From Blastocatellia bacterium UBA7656 (GTDB taxonomy: Bacteria > Acidobacteriota > Blastocatellia > UBA7656): a stretch of DNA of 64,000 bases. The position numbers and the translations under genes are program-made. The stretch covers positions 1 through 64,000 of the forward strand of contig DLHY01000107.1 in the NCBI GenBank assembly GCA_002483445.1, written 5' to 3'. Position 1 is the first letter of the stretch; each line of letters begins with the position of its first letter. Of this stretch, positions 17,298-27,085 are shown piece after piece. The notes below the pieces were generated by a model. It worked only from the letters and a program-made list of their open reading frames with translations. It searched no databases and was not told where the DNA came from.

Positions 17298-17303
17298 CGA
17301 GCT

Positions 17304-19376
17304 ATGGCGGGTGGGGCGAACCTTTCGTTTTATGCACAAGGGTGGCTCAACGTTTTGATCGATGTTTCGATCAAGGGAGCCGTCATCCTCATCCTTGCAG
17401 GCGCGATAGTTTTTGCGCTGCGCAGGGCTTCAGCGGCAATGCGCCACATGATATGGAATCTCGCGCTGGCCGCGCTGCTCGCTTTGCCTTTCCTTTCATT
17501 CATGCTTCCTGCGCTGCCTGTGCCTGTTTTGACGGGGCTGATTCCTGTGACTCGAATCGATACGGCAGAAACGGAAGTGAGCGCGCCGCAAATCGATCCA
17601 TCAGCGACGAAGCAAAACCGAATCGCTCCTCGCGCCGAGGCCGAGAGAATTCCGGCCACTGTTGCATCCACACCTGCCGAACCGCTGACCGAGACCGCAA
17701 CGGTGAGCGCAGTGACCGCGCCTCTGGATTCATCATCGCGGTGGATCATGTGGGCGCTCGGAATCTGGATCGCGGGCGCATTGATAGTTTTTGCCCGCCT
17801 GCTTGCCGGAGTGATCAGCGTTTGGTGGATGGTTCGACGCGCAAGGCTGGTCACCGAGGATTCGTGGAACGTGATGGCTGGCTACACCGCTCTTCAACTC
17901 GGGCTCCGTCGCCAGGTGAAGTTGCTTGAAAGCGAGCGCGTGAGTATGCCTATGACGTGCGGCGCGTTTCGCTCTGCGGTGATGCTGCCTCTTGATGCTG
18001 ACGAGTGGTCACAGGACAGACGCGCGGTCGTCCTCTCGCATGAGATAGCTCACGTGAAGCGTCGCGATTGCCTCACGCAGATGCTCGCTCAGATCGCCTG
18101 CGCTCTGCACTGGTTCAATCCTCTGGTATGGATCGTCGCCCGTCAGCTTCGCGTGGAGCGCGAGCGAGCCTGCGATGATCACGTCCTCAACATCGGAACG
18201 AAGGCGAGCGAGTACGCCGCGCATCTTCTTGAAATCGCCCGCTCGATGCAATCAATGAAAGGCACTTTTATGGCCGCAGTAGCTATGGCGAAACCATCTC
18301 AACTCGAAGGGCGACTGCTCGCCATCCTCGACCCTCGACTCCGTCGGCGCAATCTGAGCCGCGCGGCCACTCTGGTCGCGGCCATTGCGCTTGCGTGCAT
18401 AGTCCTGCCGCTTGCGGCTATGCGGCCTTCGGCTCACACGGAAAAATCACCCGCTGATCAAACTCGAAATGAAGTCGCATCGGAAGAGCCTCGCTCATCC
18501 GCTTCGCAAAAGGCTTCCAAATCTGAGCTTGCTTCGGAATCGAAAGAAGAAAGCAAAACAGGTGAAGAGGCCGCGACAAGTGAAGATGGAATCGAACCTG
18601 ATCCCGATCCCAATCCCGATCCGGCAGTCGCAGAGCAGGATCAGAAACAGACTGAAAAGACTGACATGAATCAGGCGGTCAAAGAAGGCGTGGTTGGCGC
18701 GCTGAAAGAAGCTCTCAAGGACACGGACGCGGGCGTGCGCGAGCAGGCTCTGCACTCGCTCGGCATGATAGGAGGCAGCGAAGCCGTTGCCGTCATGATA
18801 GAAGCTCTCAAGGACGGCAATCCTGAAGTGCGAGAGAAAGCCGCCTGGGCGCTCGGAATGAAAGGCGGACAGGCGGCCATCGATCCGCTCGTTGGCGTGC
18901 TGAAAGATCAAAATGCGAACGTGCGAGAACAGGCTGCCTGGGCGCTTGGTATGAGAGGCGATCAGCGAGCAATCGAGCCTCTGATGGCTGCGTTGAAAGA
19001 TGAAAACCCGAATGTGAGACAGCAGGCCGCCTGGGCGCTCGGCATGAGAGGCGACCGTCGCGCGGTCGATGCTTTGATGGCCGCATTGAAAGACTCGAAC
19101 GCGAACGTGCGAGAGCAAGCGGCGTGGGCGCTTGGTATGAGAGGCGACCAGCGAGCGGTTGACGCTCTGGTGGAATCTCTACAGGACACAAATGATGGAG
19201 TGCGCGAGCAAGCAGCATGGGCGCTCGGAATGAAAGGCAACCAGCGCGCTCTGGACGGTTTGAAAGCGGCTCTCAAAGACAAAAACAGCGGCGTGCGCGA
19301 ACAGGCCGCCTGGGCTATCGGCATGGTGCTGATGCGAAGCGGCGGACGCGATGATGATAAGGACAAAGACAAGTAA
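17304..19376 (+). CDS. BlaR1-like M56 zinc metalloprotease fused to C-terminal HEAT repeats
   Basis: A 690-residue protein. Transmembrane helices near 20-40, 48-70, 147-175 and 353-373. M56 zinc site: H246-E247-I-A-H250, with a downstream ligand in RERACDDH near 285-293. In place of the penicillin-binding sensor domain of BlaR1 there is a charged linker (about 376-460) and about seven HEAT repeats of some 31 residues (VREQAAWALGMRGD), to residue 685. Likely the partner protease of the repressor, with the HEAT part as sensor or docking surface (inference). Repeats are nearly identical in sequence, suggesting recent expansion. Confidence 0.88.
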   Translation: MAGGANLSFYAQGWLNVLIDVSIKGAVILILAGAIVFALRRASAAMRHMIWNLALAALLALPFLSFMLPALPVPVLTGLIPVTRIDTAETEVSAPQIDPSATKQNRIAPRAEAERIPATVASTPAEPLTETATVSAVTAPLDSSSRWIMWALGIWIAGALIVFARLLAGVISVWWMVRRARLVTEDSWNVMAGYTALQLGLRRQVKLLESERVSMPMTCGAFRSAVMLPLDADEWSQDRRAVVLSHEIAHVKRRDCLTQMLAQIACALHWFNPLVWIVARQLRVERERACDDHVLNIGTKASEYAAHLLEIARSMQSMKGTFMAAVAMAKPSQLEGRLLAILDPRLRRRNLSRAATLVAAIALACIVLPLAAMRPSAHTEKSPADQTRNEVASEEPRSSASQKASKSELASESKEESKTGEEAATSEDGIEPDPDPNPDPAVAEQDQKQTEKTDMNQAVKEGVVGALKEALKDTDAGVREQALHSLGMIGGSEAVAVMIEALKDGNPEVREKAAWALGMKGGQAAIDPLVGVLKDQNANVREQAAWALGMRGDQRAIEPLMAALKDENPNVRQQAAWALGMRGDRRAVDALMAALKDSNANVREQAAWALGMRGDQRAVDALVESLQDTNDGVREQAAWALGMKGNQRALDGLKAALKDKNSGVREQAAWAIGMVLMRSGGRDDDKDKDK

Positions 19377-19714
19377 AGACTGAAGTCTTGATCGACTGAT
19401 TCTCAGGCGCATTGACAGTCAACAACTGAGCTTTCCGAAAACAAGTCGCGAAGACTGTGAGTATTCGTGTGTACTGTTGAAGGCTCAGGAGTCCGTAATG
19501 TAGCGCGACCTGCCAGGTTGCGCACGCTTGGAAGGTATGAAAATTAGGAGGAACTAGCAGGCTGGCAGCCTGCTATACCTCGTCGGAGGAGCGAAATCGC
19601 AAAACGAAAGAGAACAGTTTTCTGAAAAGATCAAGCGCGCAGCATTCACTGATGCGAACCTGAACATCAACCAGCCGCTACGGGCAGGCAGGTTTTCAAC
19701 CTAAGGAGATTATC
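19377..19714. other. Gap with GTAG...CTAC repeat copy B
   Basis: No gene recognised. The main content is repeat copy B (19500-19578), followed by CCTCGTCGGAGGAG and a leader before the HEAT gene. A CTAAGGAG ribosome site at about 19701 serves the downstream gene. Confidence 0.5.
19500..19578. repeat. GTAG...CTAC intergenic repeat, copy B
   Basis: Begins GTAGCGCGACCTGCCAGG and ends CAGGCTGGCAGCCTGCTATAC. The ends and palindromic halves match copies A and C; the middle (GGAAGGTATGAAAATTAGGAG) is more variable. It lies between the M56-HEAT gene and the secreted HEAT gene. Confidence 0.75.
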
Positions 19715-20905
19715 ATGAAGAGATCGACATTGATCGTAATCACGCTGCTTGCAAGCAGCCTCGCAGCGACGTTCTTCGCAGCCACGTCAGGAAACGCGCA
19801 GCGCAACGAACCGGCGGCGCAACAGGAAACCGGAGGCGATGTCAATGCGCTCGTCCGCTCGCTCGGCTCCAAGGATCCGATCGAGCGAGCCACAGCCGCC
19901 TGTCAGTTGCGCGAGATGGGGAAACGAGCCGCCCCTGCGATTCCTCAACTCATTCAGATGCTCTCGGACGATACGGCCATAGGTCGCATACAATGCGGCA
20001 GGAACAATTGGGGGTCGGACTCGGAGCCTAACTCGCCCGGTCAGGAAGCCGCCCGCGCGCTTGCCTGCATCGGGACGCAGGCCGTCGAGCCGCTTATCGG
20101 AGTCGTGAATTCAAACGATCATCGTGTGAGGGCAAATGCGATCTTCGCGCTCGGAGTGATAAAGGATGAGCGAACAATCGAGCCGCTGCTTGGGGCTGTG
20201 CGCGATTCTCAATGGCAGGTTCGCCGTCAGGCCGCCTGGGGGCTTGGGCTGAAAGAGGATGAGCGAGTAACGGAGCCTCTGCTGTCGGCGTTGAGTGATC
20301 GCGAATGGCAGGTGCGCTCTCAGGCAGCGTGGGCGTTGGGGCTCAAAGGAAATCGCAGCGCGGTCGAGCCTCTAGTCCTTGCTTTGCAGGACAGCTACCC
20401 GGAGGTTCGCTCTCAGGCTGCCTGGGCGCTGGGACTCAAAGGCGATTCTCGCTCAGTCGATGGACTCATGGCCGCGTTGAAAGACGCCGACGCGCGTGTG
20501 CGCTCTCAGGCTGCCTGGGCTTTGGGGCTTAAAGGCAATAGTCAGGCGACGGAAGCTCTCGTCTCTGCATTGAAAGATGAGGAGGCGAGTGTGCGCTCTC
20601 AATCGGCGTGGGCGTTGGGACTCAAGGGCGATTATCGCGCGGTCGAAGGTCTCAACACTGCTTTGAAAGATGAGAGCAGACAGGTGCGCAAGCAGGCAGC
20701 GTGGGCGCTCGGAATGATACTGATGCGAGACCGTCGCGCCGCCGACAAGGTTTCCAATCTCGACCTCAATATCAAAACGGATAAGGATGGGGACGATGAT
20801 GACGAGGACGACGAACCCAATGTGGGGCCGAATCCGAATCCCAACCCGAATCCCAATCCGAACCCTAACCCTAATCCGAATCCCAGGCCGAGAAATCAGA
20901 GATGA
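19715..20905 (+). CDS. Secreted HEAT-repeat protein with Asn-Pro tail
   Basis: A 396-residue exported protein: signal peptide 1-28, a stretch of degenerate HEAT repeats, and then about six near-identical ones with VRSQAAWALGLKG (residues about 170-340). After a charged segment the C-terminus is a run of Asn-Pro dipeptides ending in RPRNQR. The repeats share QAAWALGLKG/MKG with the C-terminus of the preceding M56 protease, so the two probably interact or derive from one another. AAGGAGATT precedes the ATG. Role unknown; the family suggests a protein-binding scaffold. Confidence 0.85.
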   Translation: MKRSTLIVITLLASSLAATFFAATSGNAQRNEPAAQQETGGDVNALVRSLGSKDPIERATAACQLREMGKRAAPAIPQLIQMLSDDTAIGRIQCGRNNWGSDSEPNSPGQEAARALACIGTQAVEPLIGVVNSNDHRVRANAIFALGVIKDERTIEPLLGAVRDSQWQVRRQAAWGLGLKEDERVTEPLLSALSDREWQVRSQAAWALGLKGNRSAVEPLVLALQDSYPEVRSQAAWALGLKGDSRSVDGLMAALKDADARVRSQAAWALGLKGNSQATEALVSALKDEEASVRSQSAWALGLKGDYRAVEGLNTALKDESRQVRKQAAWALGMILMRDRRAADKVSNLDLNIKTDKDGDDDDEDDEPNVGPNPNPNPNPNPNPNPNPNPRPRNQR

Positions 20906-20944
20906 GTCAGGCAGACGCTGAAGGTAAATGGAGAGAAGTAACGC

Positions 20945-22003
20945 ATGTCTTTCCCTCAAATAATCAAAAGAGTTGGTTTGCTATTGATCGCAACGAGCCT
21001 GTGGCTGTCGGGTTGTGTGTCCGCCGCCAGTTTGCGGGTGCCATCTCCAATCGCCGCCTCGATTCAGGAAACGCGCTTTGTCACGTTGGGTGGCATAGAA
21101 CAATGGATTACCATTCGCGGCGCTAACCGCGCCAACCCTGTGCTTTTAGTGGTACACGGCGGACCGGGCGACGCACAGTCTTCTTTGCGCAGCACTTACG
21201 CTGTATATGAAAAGGACTTCACGATAGTCCAGTGGGATCAGCGCGGCGCAGGAAAAACCTACGCGAAGAATCCTGACTCGCCGCCTGAGCCTGAACTCGT
21301 CGCGTTGGATGGCATCGAACTCGCGCAGCGATTGTGCGAGTATCTGGCAAAGAAAAAAATCTTGCTGCTAGGCCATTCCTGGGGAACGTATCTGGCCATC
21401 AGAATGATTCAGCGTCGTCCGGAATTGTTCGCCGCTTATATTGGGACGGGACAGGTCGGAAGTTGGCGCGCCAATGTTCAAGCGCAGTTTGATTTTCTGC
21501 TGGCCAACGCACGCGCTTCTAACGACCGCAAAATGGTAGAGCAGTTGGAGTCCATCGGCACCCCTGACCCAAGCAACGCGGCGCAGTATTTCTCCTGGTG
21601 GAAGATGCGCAACCCCTATATGGCGCGCGCGGACGCAAAATGGTTTGAAGATTTGGCGCAGCTTGTTCGGTCAAACCCGGATTTCACTGAGGAGGATATG
21701 CGGACACTTATCGCTGGCATGGGGTACTCCGGGCGCACTGTTCTTAGCGCGATGCTAGCCACAGAGTTGCCGACAACAGCCCATACATTAAAGGTTCCGT
21801 TCTTCGTGATTCAGGGAAAGGAAGACATGGCTACGCCCACATCCGTAGCGGTGAAATACTTCGAAGTCGTGAAAGCGCCTGAGAAGAAACTGATTATCAT
21901 CGACAATGCAGGTCATTTTGCGATTGTTACTCATCGCGAGAAATTCTTGGCGGCTCTTGTTAAGGATGTGCGGCCCCTGGCGTTAGAGAGCGAGCGACAC
22001 TAA
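20945..22003 (+). CDS. Alpha/beta-hydrolase, prolyl iminopeptidase-like lipoprotein
   Basis: A 352-residue protein with a lipoprotein signal (lipobox LSGC near residue 24) and an alpha/beta-hydrolase fold: oxyanion motif HGGPG, nucleophile in GHSWG, a later acid in VIQGKEDMATPT, and catalytic His in NAGHFAIVTH. This is the S33 peptidase pattern (prolyl iminopeptidase, proline aminopeptidase). Probably hydrolyses short peptides or esters at the cell envelope. The codon use looks less GC-rich in places than in neighbouring genes, a weak hint of transfer. Confidence 0.85.
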   Translation: MSFPQIIKRVGLLLIATSLWLSGCVSAASLRVPSPIAASIQETRFVTLGGIEQWITIRGANRANPVLLVVHGGPGDAQSSLRSTYAVYEKDFTIVQWDQRGAGKTYAKNPDSPPEPELVALDGIELAQRLCEYLAKKKILLLGHSWGTYLAIRMIQRRPELFAAYIGTGQVGSWRANVQAQFDFLLANARASNDRKMVEQLESIGTPDPSNAAQYFSWWKMRNPYMARADAKWFEDLAQLVRSNPDFTEEDMRTLIAGMGYSGRTVLSAMLATELPTTAHTLKVPFFVIQGKEDMATPTSVAVKYFEVVKAPEKKLIIIDNAGHFAIVTHREKFLAALVKDVRPLALESERH

Positions 22004-22039
22004 GAACTTCGGCGCGGTCACCTCCGGGATGGATTCACG

Positions 22040-22103
22040 AGCGGTCGCCTTCCGTTTTCTGTCCCGATGAGAAAAACGACAGACCTGTCGGGAGGCGACC
22101 GCT
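22040..22103. terminator. Composite stem-loop between hydrolase and ABC operon
   Basis: AGCGGTCGCCT (22040-22050) pairs perfectly with AGGCGACCGCT (22093-22103), and an inner CCCGA/TCGGG pair can extend the structure. There is no T-run. It could be a structured leader or a transcript end signal for the hydrolase gene. Confidence 0.4.
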
Positions 22104-22154
22104 TCTTCAATGTTGATTTTGCACACTGCTCTTTTCAGAGCGCGCAGGAGAAGT

Positions 22155-22856
22155 ATGAATCAAACTGATCAAACTTTGATCCGACTGGAAGGCGTCAGAA
22201 AAGTTTTCTTCACCGACGAAGTTGAAACACACGCGCTTTCCGGCATTCATCTGGAAATCAACCGCGGCGAGTTCGTCTCTATCGCAGGGCCATCGGGCTG
22301 CGGCAAATCCACGCTGCTTTCGATACTCGGACTGCTCGACTCTCCGACCGAAGGCAGCTACACCCTCAACGGCAAATCGGTCGCAAGCCTCTCGCTTGCC
22401 GAGCGCGCGAGAATTCGCAATCTCGAAGTCGGCTTCATTTTTCAAAGCTTCAACCTGATAGGCGATCTCACCGTGTTTGAAAACGTCGAGTTGCCGCTCG
22501 CCTATCGTCGTATGCCTCAGCGCGAACGCCGCGAGCGAGTGCGCGAAGTGCTTGAACGAGTGGGCATGGCACACCGCTCAAATCATCTTCCGTCGCAGTT
22601 GTCGGGCGGCCAGCAGCAGAGGGTTGCCGTCGCTCGCGCTCTCGCCGGTCGGCCCGCGATTCTGCTATCGGACGAGCCTACGGGCAATCTCGATTCGAAA
22701 AGCGGCGAGGCAGTGATGGGACTCCTCGCTGATCTACACCGCGACGGCGCGACTGTTTGCATGGTCACGCACGACCCGCGATACGCGCGCTGCGCCGACC
22801 GCATAATCAATCTCTTCGACGGTCGCGTGCTGGAAGAAGTCAGCCATGCAGCCTGA
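22155..22856 (+). CDS. LolD/MacB-type ABC transporter ATP-binding protein
   Basis: A 233-residue ATPase. Walker A GPSGCGKST, the ABC signature LSGGQQQR, Walker B ILLSDEPTGNLD and the H-loop TH are all present. It powers the adjacent long permease, a MacB-like pump that exports or moves substrates across the envelope. AGGAG precedes the ATG at 22155; an earlier in-frame start at 22110 is less likely. The permease starts 12 bp after the stop, consistent with co-transcription. Confidence 0.93.
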   Translation: MNQTDQTLIRLEGVRKVFFTDEVETHALSGIHLEINRGEFVSIAGPSGCGKSTLLSILGLLDSPTEGSYTLNGKSVASLSLAERARIRNLEVGFIFQSFNLIGDLTVFENVELPLAYRRMPQRERRERVREVLERVGMAHRSNHLPSQLSGGQQQRVAVARALAGRPAILLSDEPTGNLDSKSGEAVMGLLADLHRDGATVCMVTHDPRYARCADRIINLFDGRVLEEVSHAA

Positions 22857-22868
22857 CACAGGAAATAT

Positions 22869-25253
22869 ATGGAAACACTCATTGCAGACCTCAGATTCGG
22901 ATTTCGACTGCTCATCAAAAAGCCAGGCTTTGCCGCCGTCGCCATCATCACGCTCGCGCTTGGCATAGGCGCGAATACGGCCATCTTCAGCGTGGTCAAC
23001 TCAGTCCTGCTGCGCCCGCTGCCTTACCCGCAGCCTGAGCGGCTGGCGACTTTTCAACTGAACCAATCCGTTCCCGATCTCGACGACATAAAAAATCAGA
23101 TTCAGTCATTCGATTACCTTGGCGGCCTCGTCATGCAGCCGCTCGATTATACGGGAGCAGGCGAGCCTCTTCAGGTGCAGGCCGGACTTGTGAACGGCGA
23201 ACTGTTCGACGCGCTCAGCGCGCGGGCCGCAATAGGGAGAACCATCTCGACGGAAGAAGATCGTATCGGCGGCGAGCGAACCGTCGTACTTTCGCACGCA
23301 TTCTGGCAAAAACATTTCGGCGGCGATGCAAACATACTGGGCCAATTGATTCAACTCAGCGGCCAGACCTATTCGATCATCGGAGTGATGCCCGAAGGTT
23401 TCAAGACGCCGAGAGAAGAAGCAGACCTCTGGGCGTCGGTGAGGGTCGTGAGTCTCGGAGCGCAGTTTCGCGGAGTGCATTTCTTTCGCACCTATCTTCG
23501 CTTGAAGCAGGGTGTGAGTCTCGCCGTGGCGCAATCGGAGATGGAGAACATCGACCGATGGCTCGAAGAACAATATCCGTCGCACAACAAAAATCGCCAC
23601 TCGGTATTCATTCCTTTGCAGGAGCGAATAGTCGGCAGGATGCGGCCATCGCTTTTGATTCTGTTCGGAGCCGTCGGGCTTGTGTTATTGATCGCCTGCG
23701 CGAATTTCGCCAATCTGCTGATGGCCCGCGCAGCTTCGCGACAGCACGAAGTAGTCATCCGCTCGGCGCTTGGCGCTCGGCGCTTGCGGATCGTTCGACA
23801 GATGCTCACTGAAAGCGCGCTGCTCGCCTGCCTCGGCGGAGCCGTAGGGCTTGCGCTCGCCTTCTCAGGGATAAAACTTCTGGTCTGGCTCAAGCCTGCG
23901 AATCTGCCGCGACTGTATGAAGTCGGAATCGATTCGCGCGTGCTTGCATTCACATTCGGGACTGCGCTGCTGACCGGAATCATTTTTGGACTTGCGCCCG
24001 CGCTCGCATCATCGAACGTGGATGTCAATCAGGCATTGAAAGAAGGCGGTCGCGCGACGGCGACGAAGCATCGTCTTCGCAGCGCGCTCGTCATCCTTGA
24101 GACCGCGATTGCGATAGTGCTGCTTGCCTGCGCGGGGCTACTCATACGAAGCGTCTGGCTGCTCGGCTCGGTCGATCCGGGTTTCAAACCTGAAAACATT
24201 TTGACGATGAGAGTCGAGCTTCCCGAAGCGCGTTATCGCGAGATCACGAAACAAACTGTCTTCCGCCGCAGTCTGCTTGAAAAACTGAACTCAACGCCAG
24301 GGATAGAAGCGGCAATGATCAGCGACGTTCCTCTGAGCGGCGATGATCTCACGCACAATTTTCTCATCGAAGGCCGCCCGCCTGTCACTGAGGGCGAAGA
24401 GCCTGAACTTCCCGTGCGCAGCATCGCCGGAGATTATTTCCGCGTGATGAATATACCTTTGATTCAGGGGCGCTCTCTCTCGGATCAGGATCGAGAGGGT
24501 ATGCCGATTGTCGGCGTCGTCAACGAGAGCTTCGTCCGCCAGTATTTCCCCGACGAAAACCCCATAGGAGCGCGTATACGCTGGTCGGCGCAACCGCAGG
24601 TGCAGTGGATGACTATTGTCGGCGTGGTGGGCGATGTAAAGCATTACGGACTGAATCAACCTGAACAACCCGCTTTCTATTATTCCTATCTTCAATCGGA
24701 GCAGCCGTGGAAAAGATGGATGTCTCTGGTTGTGCGAAGCAATGGCGATTCTTCAGCCGCGCTTGATCAGGTAAAGACTCAGATTCGCGCCCTCGATAAT
24801 CAGATACCTGTGACGAGAGCGCAGACGATGAAGGAAGTGATGGCGTCGTCGATTGCGGCGCAGCGATTCAACATGACGCTGATGGGCATATTCGCCTCGG
24901 TCGCGCTTTTGCTTGCCGTCGTCGGCATCTATGGCGTGATGAGTTACTCGGTCGCGCAGCGCACGCGCGAGATAGGCATACGCTCTGCTCTGGGCGCAAC
25001 CCGGACAGATGTGCTTGGTCTGGTATTAAAGCATGGGCTGCGGCTGACGATTACCGGACTTGCAGCAGGCATCGCGGCTGCGCTTGCGGCGACACGTTTG
25101 ATGTCGAGTCTGCTTTATGGCGTGAGCGCGACCGATCCGGCGACGTTCGTCGTCGTTTCAGCTCTGCTGGCAGGAGTGGCTCTGGGAGCCTGTTTCGTGC
25201 CTGCGCGAAGAGCGGCGAAGGTAGACCCTATGATCGCGCTCAGGTATGAGTAG
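22869..25253 (+). CDS. ABC transporter permease, ADOP type (MacB_PCD-FtsX duplicated)
   Basis: A 794-residue permease with the N-terminal signature RFGFRLLIKKPGFAAVAIIT followed by LGIGANTAIFSVVNSVLLRPLPY, typical of acidobacterial long permeases. It has two halves, each with a periplasmic MacB_PCD-like domain and FtsX-type helices (near 270-390 and 660-790; SYSVAQRTREIGIRSALGA). With the preceding ATPase it should form a MacB-like tripartite pump or lipoprotein mover. Substrate unknown. Confidence 0.93.
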   Translation: METLIADLRFGFRLLIKKPGFAAVAIITLALGIGANTAIFSVVNSVLLRPLPYPQPERLATFQLNQSVPDLDDIKNQIQSFDYLGGLVMQPLDYTGAGEPLQVQAGLVNGELFDALSARAAIGRTISTEEDRIGGERTVVLSHAFWQKHFGGDANILGQLIQLSGQTYSIIGVMPEGFKTPREEADLWASVRVVSLGAQFRGVHFFRTYLRLKQGVSLAVAQSEMENIDRWLEEQYPSHNKNRHSVFIPLQERIVGRMRPSLLILFGAVGLVLLIACANFANLLMARAASRQHEVVIRSALGARRLRIVRQMLTESALLACLGGAVGLALAFSGIKLLVWLKPANLPRLYEVGIDSRVLAFTFGTALLTGIIFGLAPALASSNVDVNQALKEGGRATATKHRLRSALVILETAIAIVLLACAGLLIRSVWLLGSVDPGFKPENILTMRVELPEARYREITKQTVFRRSLLEKLNSTPGIEAAMISDVPLSGDDLTHNFLIEGRPPVTEGEEPELPVRSIAGDYFRVMNIPLIQGRSLSDQDREGMPIVGVVNESFVRQYFPDENPIGARIRWSAQPQVQWMTIVGVVGDVKHYGLNQPEQPAFYYSYLQSEQPWKRWMSLVVRSNGDSSAALDQVKTQIRALDNQIPVTRAQTMKEVMASSIAAQRFNMTLMGIFASVALLLAVVGIYGVMSYSVAQRTREIGIRSALGATRTDVLGLVLKHGLRLTITGLAAGIAAALAATRLMSSLLYGVSATDPATFVVVSALLAGVALGACFVPARRAAKVDPMIALRYE

Positions 25254-25279
25254 ACCGGCTGCTCGCAGGAGGAAATCAC

Positions 25280-27001
25280 ATGTCAAACAGTTCGATATCC
25301 ATTTTCAGAAGAATCATCTTATGCTTTTGCGCTCTGGTCATACTTCTGAACACTTCCGTCATCGCTCAGGAAAGAAAATCAATCGCAGAGGCTCTCTATC
25401 CGATCATCGCCCAAAAGGGCGTTCAGGAAGCAGCATCTCTTTATCAGCGCCTCAAGAAGTCTCAGCAGGGAGAGTATGACTTTTCAGAGCCGCAACTCAA
25501 CAGGCTCGGTTACAGGTTGCTGCGAGAGGCGAAGCACAAAGAAGCTATGGTCATTTTCGAACTGAACGTGGAAGCTTTTCCTCAGTCGGCCAACGCTTGT
25601 GACAGCCTCGCTGAAGCCTGCATGTGGATGGGCGATGTCGAAAGGTCAGTGCAGCTATATGAAAAAGTCCTGACTGTGGCTGAGAGCGACAAGACCACAT
25701 CTGCTGAAACCCTGAGCCTGCTGAAGCGAAACGCCGGAAGAATCATCGATCAATACCGGAAAAAGAAATCCGGCGAGGGCGAAATACTCAGCCCGCGAAT
25801 CAGTGCGCTGAAAGCAAAACTGCTTGCGGGAGACAACGCGGCTGTTGATCGCTTCCTTCAGGAGATCAAATCTACCGGCGCTCCGATGATTGAACCATTC
25901 GAGCGAGACTCTTCTCAATCACTCGTTACGTTCCTCTGGTTTGCAGACAGGGAAGTAAAACACGTCCTGATCCAATCGCTGTGTCTCGGAGACAGAGACC
26001 CGGCCAGGAACAGGATGGATCGCCTGCTCGATACACCTCTATGGCACAGGACTTATCAGGTTCCTAAGGGCCTGAAGTGCAGTTATCTCCTCTCGCCTGA
26101 TGACAGGCGTTTGTCGCCGCACGCCGATTTTATGAGCGATTCCTTATTGTCATCGACTCTCGCACTCGATCCTTTGAATCCCAGAAAGTTCTTCGGCGAG
26201 CAGGCGCGATACTGGTCTGTACTCGAATTGCCTGACGCTCGCGCGCAGTCCTGGGCAGCAGGGCAAAACGGAATTCCAGTCGGTGAGATAGATAAACATA
26301 TATTCAAGAGCAGGATTCTCGGAAATGACCGCGAGATAAGAGTCTATAAACCTGCCGGGTATCGTGCGAGCCAGTCTTATGGGCTGCTGGTTTTCTTCGA
26401 TGGCTTCACTTTTCTGGAGGTGTTCTCGGCCAATGTGACTTTGGACAACCTCATCGCGTCGAAGAAGATTCCTCCTGTGATTGCAGTTTTCGCTTACAAT
26501 CCGAGCGATGAAGCGCGACGGCTCGAAATGGCCTGCCATCCTTCCACGAATCGATTCCTCAGCGAAGAACTGATTCCGTGGATCAGTTCGAACTACAAAG
26601 TCACCCAGCGCCCGGAAGATTCTGCGATCATCGGAGTGAGCCGAAGCGGACTGGGAGCCGCGTTTGCGGGTTTCGAATTATCGAATCTGTTCGGCAATGT
26701 GTTGTCGCTTTCGGGTTCTTTCTGGTGGTCGCCGAGAGGTGAAGAAACGGAATGGCTCGCCAGACAATTCGCGCAGAGCCGCACTCTCCCGCTGAAGTTT
26801 CATCTCGATGTCGGAAGGCTGGAAAATTCAGTCAATCCGCAAACCGGACTCAATATGCAAACAGTGAGCAGGCATCTTCGCGATGTTCTTATGGCAAAGG
26901 GCTACAAGGTGAGCTATCGGGAGTTTTCCGGCGGACACGATCCGCTGGTGTGGCAAGGCGTGCTGGGCGAAGGATTGATCAGTCTCATCGGTCATCCCTG
27001 A
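25280..27001 (+). CDS. Exported esterase (enterochelin-esterase-like) with N-terminal TPR segment
   Basis: A 573-residue protein with a signal peptide to about residue 33. Residues about 60-150 look like TPR units (LGYRLLREAKHKEAMVIFEL); the C-terminal half is an esterase D/Fes-like domain with GVSRSGLGAAF as the nucleophile elbow and GGHD supplying the His. It may hydrolyse a siderophore ester or sugar ester in the periplasm. It begins 26 bp after the ADOP permease stop and could be a substrate-processing partner. Confidence 0.75.
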   Translation: MSNSSISIFRRIILCFCALVILLNTSVIAQERKSIAEALYPIIAQKGVQEAASLYQRLKKSQQGEYDFSEPQLNRLGYRLLREAKHKEAMVIFELNVEAFPQSANACDSLAEACMWMGDVERSVQLYEKVLTVAESDKTTSAETLSLLKRNAGRIIDQYRKKKSGEGEILSPRISALKAKLLAGDNAAVDRFLQEIKSTGAPMIEPFERDSSQSLVTFLWFADREVKHVLIQSLCLGDRDPARNRMDRLLDTPLWHRTYQVPKGLKCSYLLSPDDRRLSPHADFMSDSLLSSTLALDPLNPRKFFGEQARYWSVLELPDARAQSWAAGQNGIPVGEIDKHIFKSRILGNDREIRVYKPAGYRASQSYGLLVFFDGFTFLEVFSANVTLDNLIASKKIPPVIAVFAYNPSDEARRLEMACHPSTNRFLSEELIPWISSNYKVTQRPEDSAIIGVSRSGLGAAFAGFELSNLFGNVLSLSGSFWWSPRGEETEWLARQFAQSRTLPLKFHLDVGRLENSVNPQTGLNMQTVSRHLRDVLMAKGYKVSYREFSGGHDPLVWQGVLGEGLISLIGHP

Positions 27002-27085
27002 CCGAGTCGACGCAGGCTTGCAGGTCGAAGTCAAACGTGAGACATGGATGCTGCTACGATCAATCTTATGAAAGGAATTGTCGCT

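Noticed and set aside
18660..19370. Regular DNA repeats in the HEAT-coding region
   Set aside because: The period is about 93 bp and in frame, so it reflects protein repeats and not a CRISPR array; the similar case at 20150-20710 has the same explanation.
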